Source: Pseudoxanthomonas wuyuanensis
Lineage (GTDB): Bacteria > Pseudomonadota > Gammaproteobacteria > Xanthomonadales > Xanthomonadaceae
Assembly: GCF_900215535.1 (NCBI RefSeq)
Contig: NZ_OCND01000014.1
Coordinates: 1-53,660, forward strand
Length of the DNA: 53,660 nt
Direction: 5' to 3'
The translations under genes were made by a program, and so were the position numbers. Under the pieces are notes generated by a model. The model had not been told where the DNA came from. It made no database searches and was given only the letters and a program-made list of their open reading frames with translations. Shown piece after piece: positions 18,638 to 26,174 of the stretch (within the stretch, counting starts at the first letter, position 1; each line of letters begins with the position of its first letter).

Positions 18638-21273
18638 ACGCCTCGGTAGCCGCGAACGAGCCTGCGACGCGGCTGCCCGGTATCGGTGCCGAAGCCGGCG
18701 ACGATCCGGCCTGGTCGGCGGCCGCGCGGGCAGCGATGGCGCAGACCGATGCGCGGCTGGCGCGCCGCTACGACCAGAACGACAGCATGGACCGGATCCT
18801 CGCGCTGCGCGCGCGCGCGGTCGATCACCTGCTGAAGGACGCCTGGTTGCGCTGTTTCGCCAGCGGCGCGCCGTTGGCGCTGTTCGCCGTCGGCGGCTAT
18901 GGCCGCGGCGAGTTGTTCCCGCAATCTGACGTCGATGTGCTGGTGTTGGCCGACAGCCATGCCCAGCAAGAGCACCATGCGGCGCTGGCGCGATTCTTCG
19001 CGATGCTATGGGACGCCGGATTGCCGATCAGCCATGCGGTGCGCTCGGCGCAGCAATGCACCGATGCCACCGCTGGCGAGCAGACCGTGCTGACCGCGCT
19101 GATCGAAGCGCGCCCGCTGGTGGCCGAAGCGCAGGACGAGGCGATGCTGATCGACGCGGTCGCTGCCGCCCGGGTATGGCCGCCGCGCGACTTCTTCGTC
19201 GCCAAGCGCGAGGAATTGCGCATCCGCCACGCCCGCTTCGGCGACACCTCCGAGAACCTGGAACCGAACATCAAGGATGGCCCCGGCGGCCTGCGCGACC
19301 TGCATACGCTGGGCTGGATGGCGCTGCGCACCTTTGGCGTGCGCGATCTGGAGCCGCTGGTGGGCATGGGCCATCTGGGGCCGGACGAAGCGGCCGCGCT
19401 GGCGCGCGAGCGGCGCGCGCTGGGGCGGCTGCGCTACGGCCTGCATCTGGTCGCCGGCCGGCCGGAAGAACGGCTGCTGTTCGACTACCAGAAGACCCTG
19501 GCCACGCGCCTGGGCTTTGCCGACGATGCCGAGAACCTGGGCGTCGAGAAGATGATGCAGGGCTTCTACCGCAGCGCGGCCATCGTGCGCCGGATCAGCG
19601 ACCGCCTGCTGCAGCGTTTCGAGGAGCAGTTCGACGGCGAGGCGCTGCCCGAACCGCTGGACGAGGATTTCGCGCTGCGCCGCGGCTACCTGTCGGCGAG
19701 CAGTGCGGCGTGGCCGCAGGCCGATATCTCGCAGGTGTTCGCCTTGTTCGCGATGTGGGCCTCGCAGCCGCAGGTGCGCGGCCTGCATTCGCGCACCGCG
19801 CGCGCGCTGGCCGAATCGCTGCCCAGGTTGCCCGCGTACGCGGCGGCCACGCCGGCGCAGCGCAGCGGATTCATGGCGCTGTTGCGCGGGCCGCGCGCGG
19901 TCGAGACGTTGACCCGGATGGCGCGGCTGGGCGTGCTGGGGCAGTGGATTCCGGCGTTCGCGCGGGTGTCCGGGCGCATGCAGTTCGATCTATTCCATGT
20001 CTACACCGTCGATCAGCACACGCTGATGGTGCTGCGTAACATCGCCGCGTTCGCTTCCGGGCGCGCCGACGAGCGCTTCTCCATCGCCCACGAAGTCTGG
20101 CCGCGCCTGCGCAAGCCGGAACTGCTGCTGCTGGCGGGCCTGTTCCATGACATCGCCAAGGGCCGCGGCGGCGATCATTCCGAACTCGGTGCGGTCGATG
20201 CGCGCGAGTTCTGCGCGGCCCACGGCCTGAGCGAGTCGGACACCGAACTGGTGGCCTGGCTGGTGGAACAGCACCTGCGCATGTCGGTCACCGCGCAGAA
20301 GCAGGACATCGCCGACCCGGACGTGATTCTGGCGTTCGCTACCCTGGTCAGGGACCGCGAGCGGCTGGACTACCTGTACCTGCTGACCTGCGCCGATATC
20401 GCCGGCACCAGTCCCAAGCTGTGGAACGCCTGGAAGGACCGCTTGCTGGCGGACCTGTATTTCGCCGCCCGAAGGGTGTTGCGCGAAGGCCTGGAGCATC
20501 CGTTCGCGATCGACGAACGCCTGCAGGAGGGGCGCGACTCGGTGCGCGCCCTGTTGAACCTGCAGGGTCATGACGACGCCAGCGCCGATGCGCTGTTCGC
20601 GCTGATGCCGGAAGAAAGCTTCCTGCGTTTCCGCCCCGAACAACTGGCCTGGCAGGCGGCCGCCATCCAGGGCGTTGGCAGCGGCGAAACCCGCGTGCGC
20701 GTGCGCCATATCGCCGACGATGCCGATGCGATGGAGGTCTTCGTGCATTCGCCGGATCGCGATGGCCTGTTCGCCGCCATCCTGGCCACGCTGGACCGGC
20801 TGGGACTGGGCATCCACCAGGCGCGCGTGCTGGTGGGGCCGCACGGCACCGTCTTCGATACCTTCGAGGTGCTGCCGACCGACAGCTATGCGTGCCGGGA
20901 GCCGGCGGAAATCGAGTCAACGCTGGCCGGCGCGCTGGCCGGCGCGCTGGACAAGGTGCGGGCCTCGCGCCGCGCGCTGCCGCGCCAGTTGCGCCATTTC
21001 CGCTTCTCGCCGCGTATCGAATTCGGCGCCACGCCGGACGGCAGGCATACCGTGCTGGGCCTGGTTGCGCCGGACCGTCCCGGATTGCTGTCGGATGTGG
21101 CGCATGTGCTGCGCGCGCAAGGGCTGCGCGTGCATGACGCGCGCATCGCCACGTTCGGCGAACGCGCCGAGGACATCCTGCAGATCACCGATGAGCGCGA
21201 TCTGCCGCTTACCGAAGAAGCGCAGCAAAGCCTACGCAGCGCGCTGCGTGCGATCCTTGAAAACACCCCATGA
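18634..21273 (+). CDS. glnD: [Protein-PII] uridylyltransferase / uridylyl-removing enzyme
   Basis: Bifunctional nitrogen sensor that adds or removes UMP on PII proteins according to glutamine. 879 aa from a GTG at 18634 that overlaps the map stop (GTGA). Domain order: nucleotidyltransferase with [19 protein letters not shown] at 87-105, an HD hydrolase domain with [16 protein letters not shown] at about 504, and two C-terminal ACT domains starting near 695 ([16 protein letters not shown]) and 805 ([18 protein letters not shown]). Coding sequence upstream of 18634 in this frame belongs to map. Confidence 0.96.
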   Translation: MNASVAANEPATRLPGIGAEAGDDPAWSAAARAAMAQTDARLARRYDQNDSMDRILALRARAVDHLLKDAWLRCFASGAPLALFAVGGYGRGELFPQSDVDVLVLADSHAQQEHHAALARFFAMLWDAGLPISHAVRSAQQCTDATAGEQTVLTALIEARPLVAEAQDEAMLIDAVAAARVWPPRDFFVAKREELRIRHARFGDTSENLEPNIKDGPGGLRDLHTLGWMALRTFGVRDLEPLVGMGHLGPDEAAALARERRALGRLRYGLHLVAGRPEERLLFDYQKTLATRLGFADDAENLGVEKMMQGFYRSAAIVRRISDRLLQRFEEQFDGEALPEPLDEDFALRRGYLSASSAAWPQADISQVFALFAMWASQPQVRGLHSRTARALAESLPRLPAYAAATPAQRSGFMALLRGPRAVETLTRMARLGVLGQWIPAFARVSGRMQFDLFHVYTVDQHTLMVLRNIAAFASGRADERFSIAHEVWPRLRKPELLLLAGLFHDIAKGRGGDHSELGAVDAREFCAAHGLSESDTELVAWLVEQHLRMSVTAQKQDIADPDVILAFATLVRDRERLDYLYLLTCADIAGTSPKLWNAWKDRLLADLYFAARRVLREGLEHPFAIDERLQEGRDSVRALLNLQGHDDASADALFALMPEESFLRFRPEQLAWQAAAIQGVGSGETRVRVRHIADDADAMEVFVHSPDRDGLFAAILATLDRLGLGIHQARVLVGPHGTVFDTFEVLPTDSYACREPAEIESTLAGALAGALDKVRASRRALPRQLRHFRFSPRIEFGATPDGRHTVLGLVAPDRPGLLSDVAHVLRAQGLRVHDARIATFGERAEDILQITDERDLPLTEEAQQSLRSALRAILENTP

Positions 21274-21292
21274 ACGACAGGAACCCCGATTG

Positions 21293-22147
21293 ATGACGCA
21301 ACAATCCGCCTCGGCCAGCGAAGAACTCAGGTTCACCATCGACAGCGCCTTCGAGCGCCGCAGCGAACTGACCACCACCGAAATCGAAGGCTCCACCCGG
21401 CCTGCGGTCGAGCGCGCGATCGAAGGCCTGGAGTCGGGCGAATTCCGCGTTGCCGAACCGGACGGGCAGGGCGGCTGGAAGGTCAACCAGTGGCTGAAGA
21501 AAGCGGTGCTGCTGTATTTCCGCGTCAACGAGATGGAAGTGATCGAAGCCGATCCGGCGCCGTTCTGGGACAAGATTCCGGCGCGCTTCGAGGGCTTCGA
21601 CGAGCCGGATTTCCGCAAGCTGGGCGTGCGCGTGGTGCCGGGCGCGATTGCGCGGCGCGGCAGCCATTTCGGCAGGGACGTGGTGCTGATGCCGAGTTTC
21701 GTCAATATCGGCGCTTACGTGGGCGAAGGCACGATGGTCGATACCTGGGCCACGGTGGGTTCGTGCGCGCAGATCGGCAAGCACTGCCACCTGTCCGGAG
21801 GCGCCGGCATCGGCGGGGTGCTGGAACCGCTGCAGGCAGGCCCGACCATCATTGAGGACCATTGCTTCATCGGCGCGCGTTCGGAAGTGGTGGAGGGCGT
21901 GATCGTCGGCCACCACAGCGTGATCGGCATGGGCGTATTCCTGGGCCAGTCGACCCGCATCTACAACCGCGCCACCGGCGAGATTTCCTACGGCTACGTG
22001 CCGCCGGGCAGCGTGGTGGTGTCCGGGTCGCTGCCGTCGGCTGACGGCAAGTATTCGCTGTATTGCGCAGTCATCGTCAAGCAGGTCGACGAGAAGACCC
22101 GCAGCAAGACCAGCGTCAACGAACTGCTGCGCGGATTGGCGGATTGA
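21293..22147 (+). CDS. dapD: Tetrahydrodipicolinate N-succinyltransferase
   Basis: Succinyl-CoA-dependent step of lysine and meso-diaminopimelate synthesis; 284 aa from ATG 21293, 19 bp after glnD. Left-handed beta-helix hexapeptide repeats run from about residue 110 ([20 protein letters not shown], then [40 protein letters not shown]). The C-terminus [20 protein letters not shown] is typical. With dapE 0.5 kb downstream, two steps of the succinylase pathway are grouped. Confidence 0.96.
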   Translation: MTQQSASASEELRFTIDSAFERRSELTTTEIEGSTRPAVERAIEGLESGEFRVAEPDGQGGWKVNQWLKKAVLLYFRVNEMEVIEADPAPFWDKIPARFEGFDEPDFRKLGVRVVPGAIARRGSHFGRDVVLMPSFVNIGAYVGEGTMVDTWATVGSCAQIGKHCHLSGGAGIGGVLEPLQAGPTIIEDHCFIGARSEVVEGVIVGHHSVIGMGVFLGQSTRIYNRATGEISYGYVPPGSVVVSGSLPSADGKYSLYCAVIVKQVDEKTRSKTSVNELLRGLAD

Positions 22148-22149
22148 GC

Positions 22150-22255
22150 TAAGAGCGAGGAACGAGTGGAGAGGAACGAGAAACGAGTGAAGAGGAGTGA
22201 GGAGGTGCTGCCTTTACTCGTTCCTCACTCCTCTCCACTCGTTCCTAGCTCCTAG
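22150..22255. repeat. Heptamer inverted repeat C, core-less form
   Basis: Between dapD and the next gene, purine-rich 7-mers in phase (AGCGAGG, AACGAGT, GGAGAGG, AACGAGA, AACGAGT, GAAGAGG, AGTGAGG) face pyrimidine-rich 7-mers (ACTCGTT, CCTCACT, CCTCTCC, ACTCGTT, CCTAGCT). Only about ten bases separate the arms, which are largely complementary (GGAACGAGTGGAGAGGA on both strands with few mismatches), so a long hairpin can form. Confidence 0.75.
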
Positions 22256-22265
22256 AGGAAGCACG

Positions 22266-22637
22266 ATGACGGTCACGATCTACGGACTGAAGAACTGCGA
22301 CACCTGCAAGAAGGCGACCAAGTGGCTGGACCGCTTCGGCATCGCTTACGCGTTCGTCGACTACCGCGACAACCGGCAGTCGCCGGAGACGCTGGTGGAA
22401 TGGGCGCAGCATGCCGGCGGCTGGGATGCGTTGATCAACAAGTCGTCCACCACCTGGCGGCAGTTGCCGGACAACCGCAAGGCGCCGGGTTCGGACGCCG
22501 AGTGGAAGCTGCTGCTGAAGGAATACCCGCAATTGATCCGGCGGCCGGTGGTGATTCGCGATGAAGACGATGTACAGGGATTTTCACAGGGCTTCAGCGA
22601 CAATGGCTTCAAGAAACTGTTCGGAGTGGGCCAGTGA
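22266..22637 (+). CDS. ArsC/Spx-family thioredoxin-fold protein (YffB-like)
   Basis: 123-aa protein of the ArsC-like reductase family. N-terminus [20 protein letters not shown] carries a CxxC pair; downstream [15 protein letters not shown] and [16 protein letters not shown] are characteristic of the YffB subgroup. It has the same position next to dapE as yffB in E. coli. The substrate is unknown; arsenate reduction is not implied. Good ribosome-binding site (AGAGGAA) before the ATG. Its stop overlaps the GTG of dapE by 4 bp. Confidence 0.85.
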   Translation: MTVTIYGLKNCDTCKKATKWLDRFGIAYAFVDYRDNRQSPETLVEWAQHAGGWDALINKSSTTWRQLPDNRKAPGSDAEWKLLLKEYPQLIRRPVVIRDEDDVQGFSQGFSDNGFKKLFGVGQ

Positions 22638-23767
22638 GCGACGTACTCGAACTTTCCAGCGAACTGATCCGCCGGCATTCGGTGACGCCTGACGACGCCG
22701 GCTGCCAGCAACTGCTGGCGCACCGGTTGCAACAGGCGGGCTTCCATTGCGAGCACCTGCGCTTCGGCGAGGTCGACAATCTGTGGGCCACCCATGGCCA
22801 GGGCGCGCCGGTGCTGGTGCTGCTGGGGCATACCGACGTGGTCCCGCCGGGGCCGTTGGAGGCCTGGAGCAGCGATCCGTTCGTGCCGACGGTCCGCGAC
22901 GGCGTGCTGTACGGGCGCGGCACCGCCGACATGAAGTGCAGCGTGGCCGCATGCACCATCGCACTGGAGCGCTTTGTCGATGCGCATCCGGATCATCCGG
23001 GCACGGTCGCCCTGCTGGTTACCTCGGACGAGGAAGGCGATGCGCTCGATGGCGTCAAGCTGGTCGCCGATGCCTTTCGCCAGCGCGGCCAGCGCATCGA
23101 CTGGTGCATCACCGGCGAGCCGTCCTCGAAGGAGAAACTCGGCGATCTGCTGCGGGTCGGCCGTCGCGGCACATTGACCGGCACGCTCAGCGTGCGCGGC
23201 ATCCAGGGCCATGTGGCGTATCCGCACAAGGCGCTCAACCCGATCCACAAGGCCTTGCCGGCATTGGACGAACTGGTCGCGCGGCAGTGGGACGAAGGCT
23301 TCGAGACCTTTCCGCCGACCAGCCTGCAGATTTCCAACATCCAGTCCGGCACCGGCGCCAGCAACGTGATTCCCGGCGAAATGCAGGTGGTGTTCAACCT
23401 GCGCTTCAATCCCAGTTGGACCGCGCAGGGCCTGGAACAGGAGATCGAGGCGCTGTTGCAGCGGCATGGCCTGGACTACAGCCTGCACTGGCACCGCGGC
23501 GGCGAACCGTTCTATACGCCCGAGGGCCATCTGCGCGCCACCGCACGCGCCGTGCTGGCCGAATTCTGCGGCGCCGAGCCGGAGGAAAGCACCGCCGGCG
23601 GCACCTCCGATGCCCGCTTCATCGCCCCGCTGGGCGCGCAGTGCATCGAGATCGGGCCGGTCAACGCCAGCATCCACAAGGTCGACGAGCATATCGATGT
23701 GGCCGAACTGGACGCACTGCCCGGCCTGTACCAGGCGCTGCTGCAGCGGTTGCTGATTACGGCCTAG
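22634..23767 (+). CDS. dapE: Succinyl-diaminopimelate desuccinylase
   Basis: Zinc metallopeptidase M20 family enzyme that releases succinate from N-succinyl-LL-diaminopimelate; 377 aa with a GTG start. Metal ligands are visible in [27 protein letters not shown] and [11 protein letters not shown], with the last His in [13 protein letters not shown]. It is translationally coupled to the YffB-like gene through GTGA. Confidence 0.96.
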   Translation: MSDVLELSSELIRRHSVTPDDAGCQQLLAHRLQQAGFHCEHLRFGEVDNLWATHGQGAPVLVLLGHTDVVPPGPLEAWSSDPFVPTVRDGVLYGRGTADMKCSVAACTIALERFVDAHPDHPGTVALLVTSDEEGDALDGVKLVADAFRQRGQRIDWCITGEPSSKEKLGDLLRVGRRGTLTGTLSVRGIQGHVAYPHKALNPIHKALPALDELVARQWDEGFETFPPTSLQISNIQSGTGASNVIPGEMQVVFNLRFNPSWTAQGLEQEIEALLQRHGLDYSLHWHRGGEPFYTPEGHLRATARAVLAEFCGAEPEESTAGGTSDARFIAPLGAQCIEIGPVNASIHKVDEHIDVAELDALPGLYQALLQRLLITA

Positions 23768-23865
23768 GTCGGACTGGAAAGATGGTTGCGCCAGCAACCA
23801 TCGGGCGGCCATTCTCTCGGCCGGGGCCGGCGGCGGAGCACGATGCGCGCGGGCGAAAAAAAGAC

Positions 23866-23895
23866 TTGCCAGAGGCCCGGTGTACCGGTTAGTTT
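23866..23895 (+). promoter_or_regulatory. Candidate promoter of the asnB leader
   Basis: -35 TTGCCA (23866-23871; five of six) and an 18-bp spacer to a weak -10 TAGTTT (23890-23895). This places the transcript start at or within a base or two of the leader-peptide ATG (23902), so the leader message would be leaderless. That fits the lack of a Shine-Dalgarno before this ATG. Confidence 0.45.
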
Positions 23896-23901
23896 CAACC
23901 C

Positions 23902-23997
23902 ATGCCTCGCCTTTCCGCCAACGCCCTGATTAATTCGAACCGCCGCAATGATGCGCGTGCGAATAATCGTGCGCGGCCGATGCGGGTCTGCGACTAG
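23902..23997 (+). CDS. Asn-rich leader peptide of asnB (candidate)
   Basis: A 31-codon open frame, too short for routine gene calling, with Asn at codons 7, 11, 13, 16, 21 and 22. That is 6 of 31, and four of the six use AAT, although this genome favours GC-ending codons. Seven Arg are also present, but Arg is common in any high-GC frame. The stop (TAG, 23995) comes right after a segment that can pair with the asnB terminator. The position, Asn content and downstream stems match leader peptides of classical trp/his-type attenuators. Confidence 0.7.
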   Translation: MPRLSANALINSNRRNDARANNRARPMRVCD

Positions 23998-24060
23998 GCA
24001 AGATACAACCAGCCGAGTTACCAGAAAAACCCGCATCGCAAGGTGCGGGTTTTTCGTTTT
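23978..24060 (+). promoter_or_regulatory. asnB attenuator: antiterminator and intrinsic terminator
   Basis: Terminator: perfect 11-bp stem AAAAACCCGCA (24025-24035) with TGCGGGTTTTT (24044-24054), loop TCGCAAGG, then CGTTTT. Antiterminator: CGATGCGGGT (23978-23987, inside the leader frame) is complementary over 10 bp to ACCCGCATCG (24029-24038), the 5' arm of the terminator. The two pairings exclude each other. A ribosome stalled at Asn codons 21-22 (23962-23967) leaves 23978-23987 free and favours read-through; one that reaches the stop at 23995 covers it and favours termination. Confidence 0.75.
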
Positions 24061-24105
24061 CTGCCATCCCGGATTTCCACCGTCCATCCACCAGGAGCTT
24101 TCCCC

Positions 24106-25803
24106 ATGTGTTCCATCTTCGGCATCTTCGGCCTGCAGCCGGGCGACGATCTGCAGGGCCTGCGACGACAGGCGCTCGAGCTTTCCCAGCGCCAGCGCCA
24201 CCGCGGCCCGGACTGGAGCGGCGTCTACGTGGATGACGGCGCCATCCTGGTGCATGAGCGGCTGGCCATCGTCGACCCGGCCGGCGGTTCGCAACCGCTG
24301 CGTTCGGGCGACGGCCGGCTGGCGCTGGCGGTCAACGGCGAGATCTACAACCATCGCGAACTGAAGAAGGAACTGCGGCAGCCGTATGCATTCCAGACCG
24401 GTTCGGACTGCGAGGTGATCAATGCGCTGTACCTGGAGGACGAACCGGCATCGTTCCTCAACCGGCTCAACGGCATCTTCGCCTTCGCGTTGTGGGACCA
24501 GACCAGGGGCAGGGCGCTGATAGCGCGGGATCCGATCGGCGTCTGCCCGCTTTACTGGGGGCACGATGCGCAGGGCAGGTTGCGGGTGGCGTCGGAAATG
24601 AAATCGCTGGTCGATACCTGCGCCGATGTGGCGCAGTTCCCACCGGGCCATTACTACGACAGCGCCAGTGGCGAACTGGTGAAGTACTACGAAAAATTCT
24701 GGCGCGACTACGATGCGGTGCAGGGCGTGGAGGTGTCGAAGCAGGAACTGCGCGAGGCGTTCGAACGCGCCGTGCACCGCCAGCTGATGACCGATGTGCC
24801 GTACGGCGTGCTGTTGTCCGGCGGGCTGGATTCGTCGCTGGTGGCGGCGGTGGCGGCGCGTTTTGCCCGCAAGCGGGTCGAGGAGGACGACCAGTCCGAG
24901 GCCTGGTGGCCGCGCCTGCATTCGTTCGCCATCGGCCTGAAGGGCTCGCCGGATCTGGCCGCGGCGGAAGTGGCGGCGCAGTCGCTGGGCACCGTGCATC
25001 ACGGCTTCGAGTACACCTTCGAGGAAGGCCTGGACGCGCTGCCGGAAGTCATCCGCCATATCGAAACCTACGACGTCACCACCATCCGCGCGTCCACGCC
25101 GATGTACCTGCTGGCGCGCCGGATCAAGGCGATGGGAGTGAAGATGGTGCTGTCGGGCGAGGGCAGCGACGAAATCTTCGGCGGCTATCTGTATTTCCAC
25201 AAAGCGCCGAACGCGCGCGAGTTCCACGAGGAACTGGTGCGTAAGCTGGACGCGCTGTACAACTACGACTGCCTGCGCGCCAACAAGTCGATGATGGCCT
25301 GGGGTGTGGAGCCGCGGGTGCCGTTCCTGGACGTCGAGTTCCTGGACGTGGCGATGAAGATGGATGCGCAGTACAAGATGACCGGCGTGCGCGCCGACGG
25401 CAGCAAGCGCATCGAGAAGGCGGTGCTGCGCGAGGCGTTCGAAGGCTACCTGCCCGATTCCATCCTGTGGCGGCAGAAGGAGCAGTTCAGCGATGGCGTC
25501 GGCTACGGCTGGATCGACGGGCTGAAGGCGCATGCCGAGGCGCAGGTCAGCGACCGCGAACTTGCCGCGGCTGCCAAGCGCTTTCCGATCAACCCGCCGC
25601 AGAGCAAGGAAGCCTACTTCTACCGCACGTTGTTCGAGCAGTGCTTCCCTGGCCCGGCCGCAGCCGAGACGGTGCCGGGCGGCAAGTCGATCGCCTGTTC
25701 GTCGCCAGCGGCGATCGCCTGGGACGCGAGTTTCGCGGCGGCTGCCGATCCGTCGGGCCGGGCGATCGCCGGCGTGCACGCCGCCGCCTTTCAGGGGACG
25801 TGA
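24106..25803 (+). CDS. asnB: Asparagine synthase (glutamine-hydrolysing)
   Basis: ATP-dependent conversion of aspartate to asparagine with glutamine as nitrogen donor; 565 aa from ATG 24106 behind CCAGGAG. Processing of Met exposes the class II glutaminase nucleophile Cys2 (MCSIFGIFGLQ). Glutaminase segments include RGPDWSGVYVDD, HERLAIVDPAGGSQPL and AVNGEIYNH. The synthetase domain carries the pyrophosphatase loop LLSGGLDSSL and LSGEGSDEIFGGY. It is preceded by an Asn-rich leader and terminator. The stop overlaps the GTG of the next gene. Confidence 0.96.
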   Translation: MCSIFGIFGLQPGDDLQGLRRQALELSQRQRHRGPDWSGVYVDDGAILVHERLAIVDPAGGSQPLRSGDGRLALAVNGEIYNHRELKKELRQPYAFQTGSDCEVINALYLEDEPASFLNRLNGIFAFALWDQTRGRALIARDPIGVCPLYWGHDAQGRLRVASEMKSLVDTCADVAQFPPGHYYDSASGELVKYYEKFWRDYDAVQGVEVSKQELREAFERAVHRQLMTDVPYGVLLSGGLDSSLVAAVAARFARKRVEEDDQSEAWWPRLHSFAIGLKGSPDLAAAEVAAQSLGTVHHGFEYTFEEGLDALPEVIRHIETYDVTTIRASTPMYLLARRIKAMGVKMVLSGEGSDEIFGGYLYFHKAPNAREFHEELVRKLDALYNYDCLRANKSMMAWGVEPRVPFLDVEFLDVAMKMDAQYKMTGVRADGSKRIEKAVLREAFEGYLPDSILWRQKEQFSDGVGYGWIDGLKAHAEAQVSDRELAAAAKRFPINPPQSKEAYFYRTLFEQCFPGPAAAETVPGGKSIACSSPAAIAWDASFAAAADPSGRAIAGVHAAAFQGT

Positions 25804-26174
25804 CGGTGTCGCCGTCCGGGGTAGTGCGCGAATGGGTCCGCCGCTTCAATGCGGCGGATGTCGAAGGATTGGCGGCTCTCTATGCCGAGGACTGCGTCAA
25901 CCACCAGGTGGTGACCGAGCCGCTGTACGGCCGGGAGGCCATCGCTTCGCTGTTCCGCCGCGAGTTCGCGCGCGCCACCATGGTGTGCGAGGTCGAGCAG
26001 ATCCTCGAGGACGGCGAGTGGGCCGTGATGGAATGGCGCGATCCGCTCGGCCTTCGCGGTTGCGGGTTCTTCCGCGTACGCGATGGTCGCATCGTTTTCC
26101 AGCGCGGCTATTTCGACCAGCTCAGCTTTTTCCGGCAGCAGGGGCTGCCGGTGCCGGAACATTACCTGGGCTGA
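25800..26174 (+). CDS. SnoaL-like / NTF2-fold small protein
   Basis: 124 aa from a GTG that overlaps the asnB stop (GTGA); a second GTG lies six bases later. The sequence VVREWVRRFNAADVEGLAAL followed by YAEDCVNHQVV is typical of SnoaL-like polyketide-cyclase-fold or NTF2-like proteins. The end (IVFQRGYFDQLSFFRQQGLP) is also family-like. The reaction is unknown. Overlap with asnB implies co-translation, so it should share the asparagine-responsive control. Its 3' end overlaps the convergent acylase gene by 13 bp. Confidence 0.75.
   Translation: MTVSPSGVVREWVRRFNAADVEGLAALYAEDCVNHQVVTEPLYGREAIASLFRREFARATMVCEVEQILEDGEWAVMEWRDPLGLRGCGFFRVRDGRIVFQRGYFDQLSFFRQQGLPVPEHYLG

Noticed and set aside
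22266..22637. Arsenate reductase function for the ArsC-like gene
   Set aside because: It belongs to the YffB subgroup by motif and position next to dapE, and no arsenic-resistance genes are nearby.
23948..24364. Overlapping 138-codon frame (start ATGATGCGC) across the asnB leader
   Set aside because: It runs through the terminator and out of frame into asnB, has no family features, and only the shorter Asn-rich frame fits the stems.
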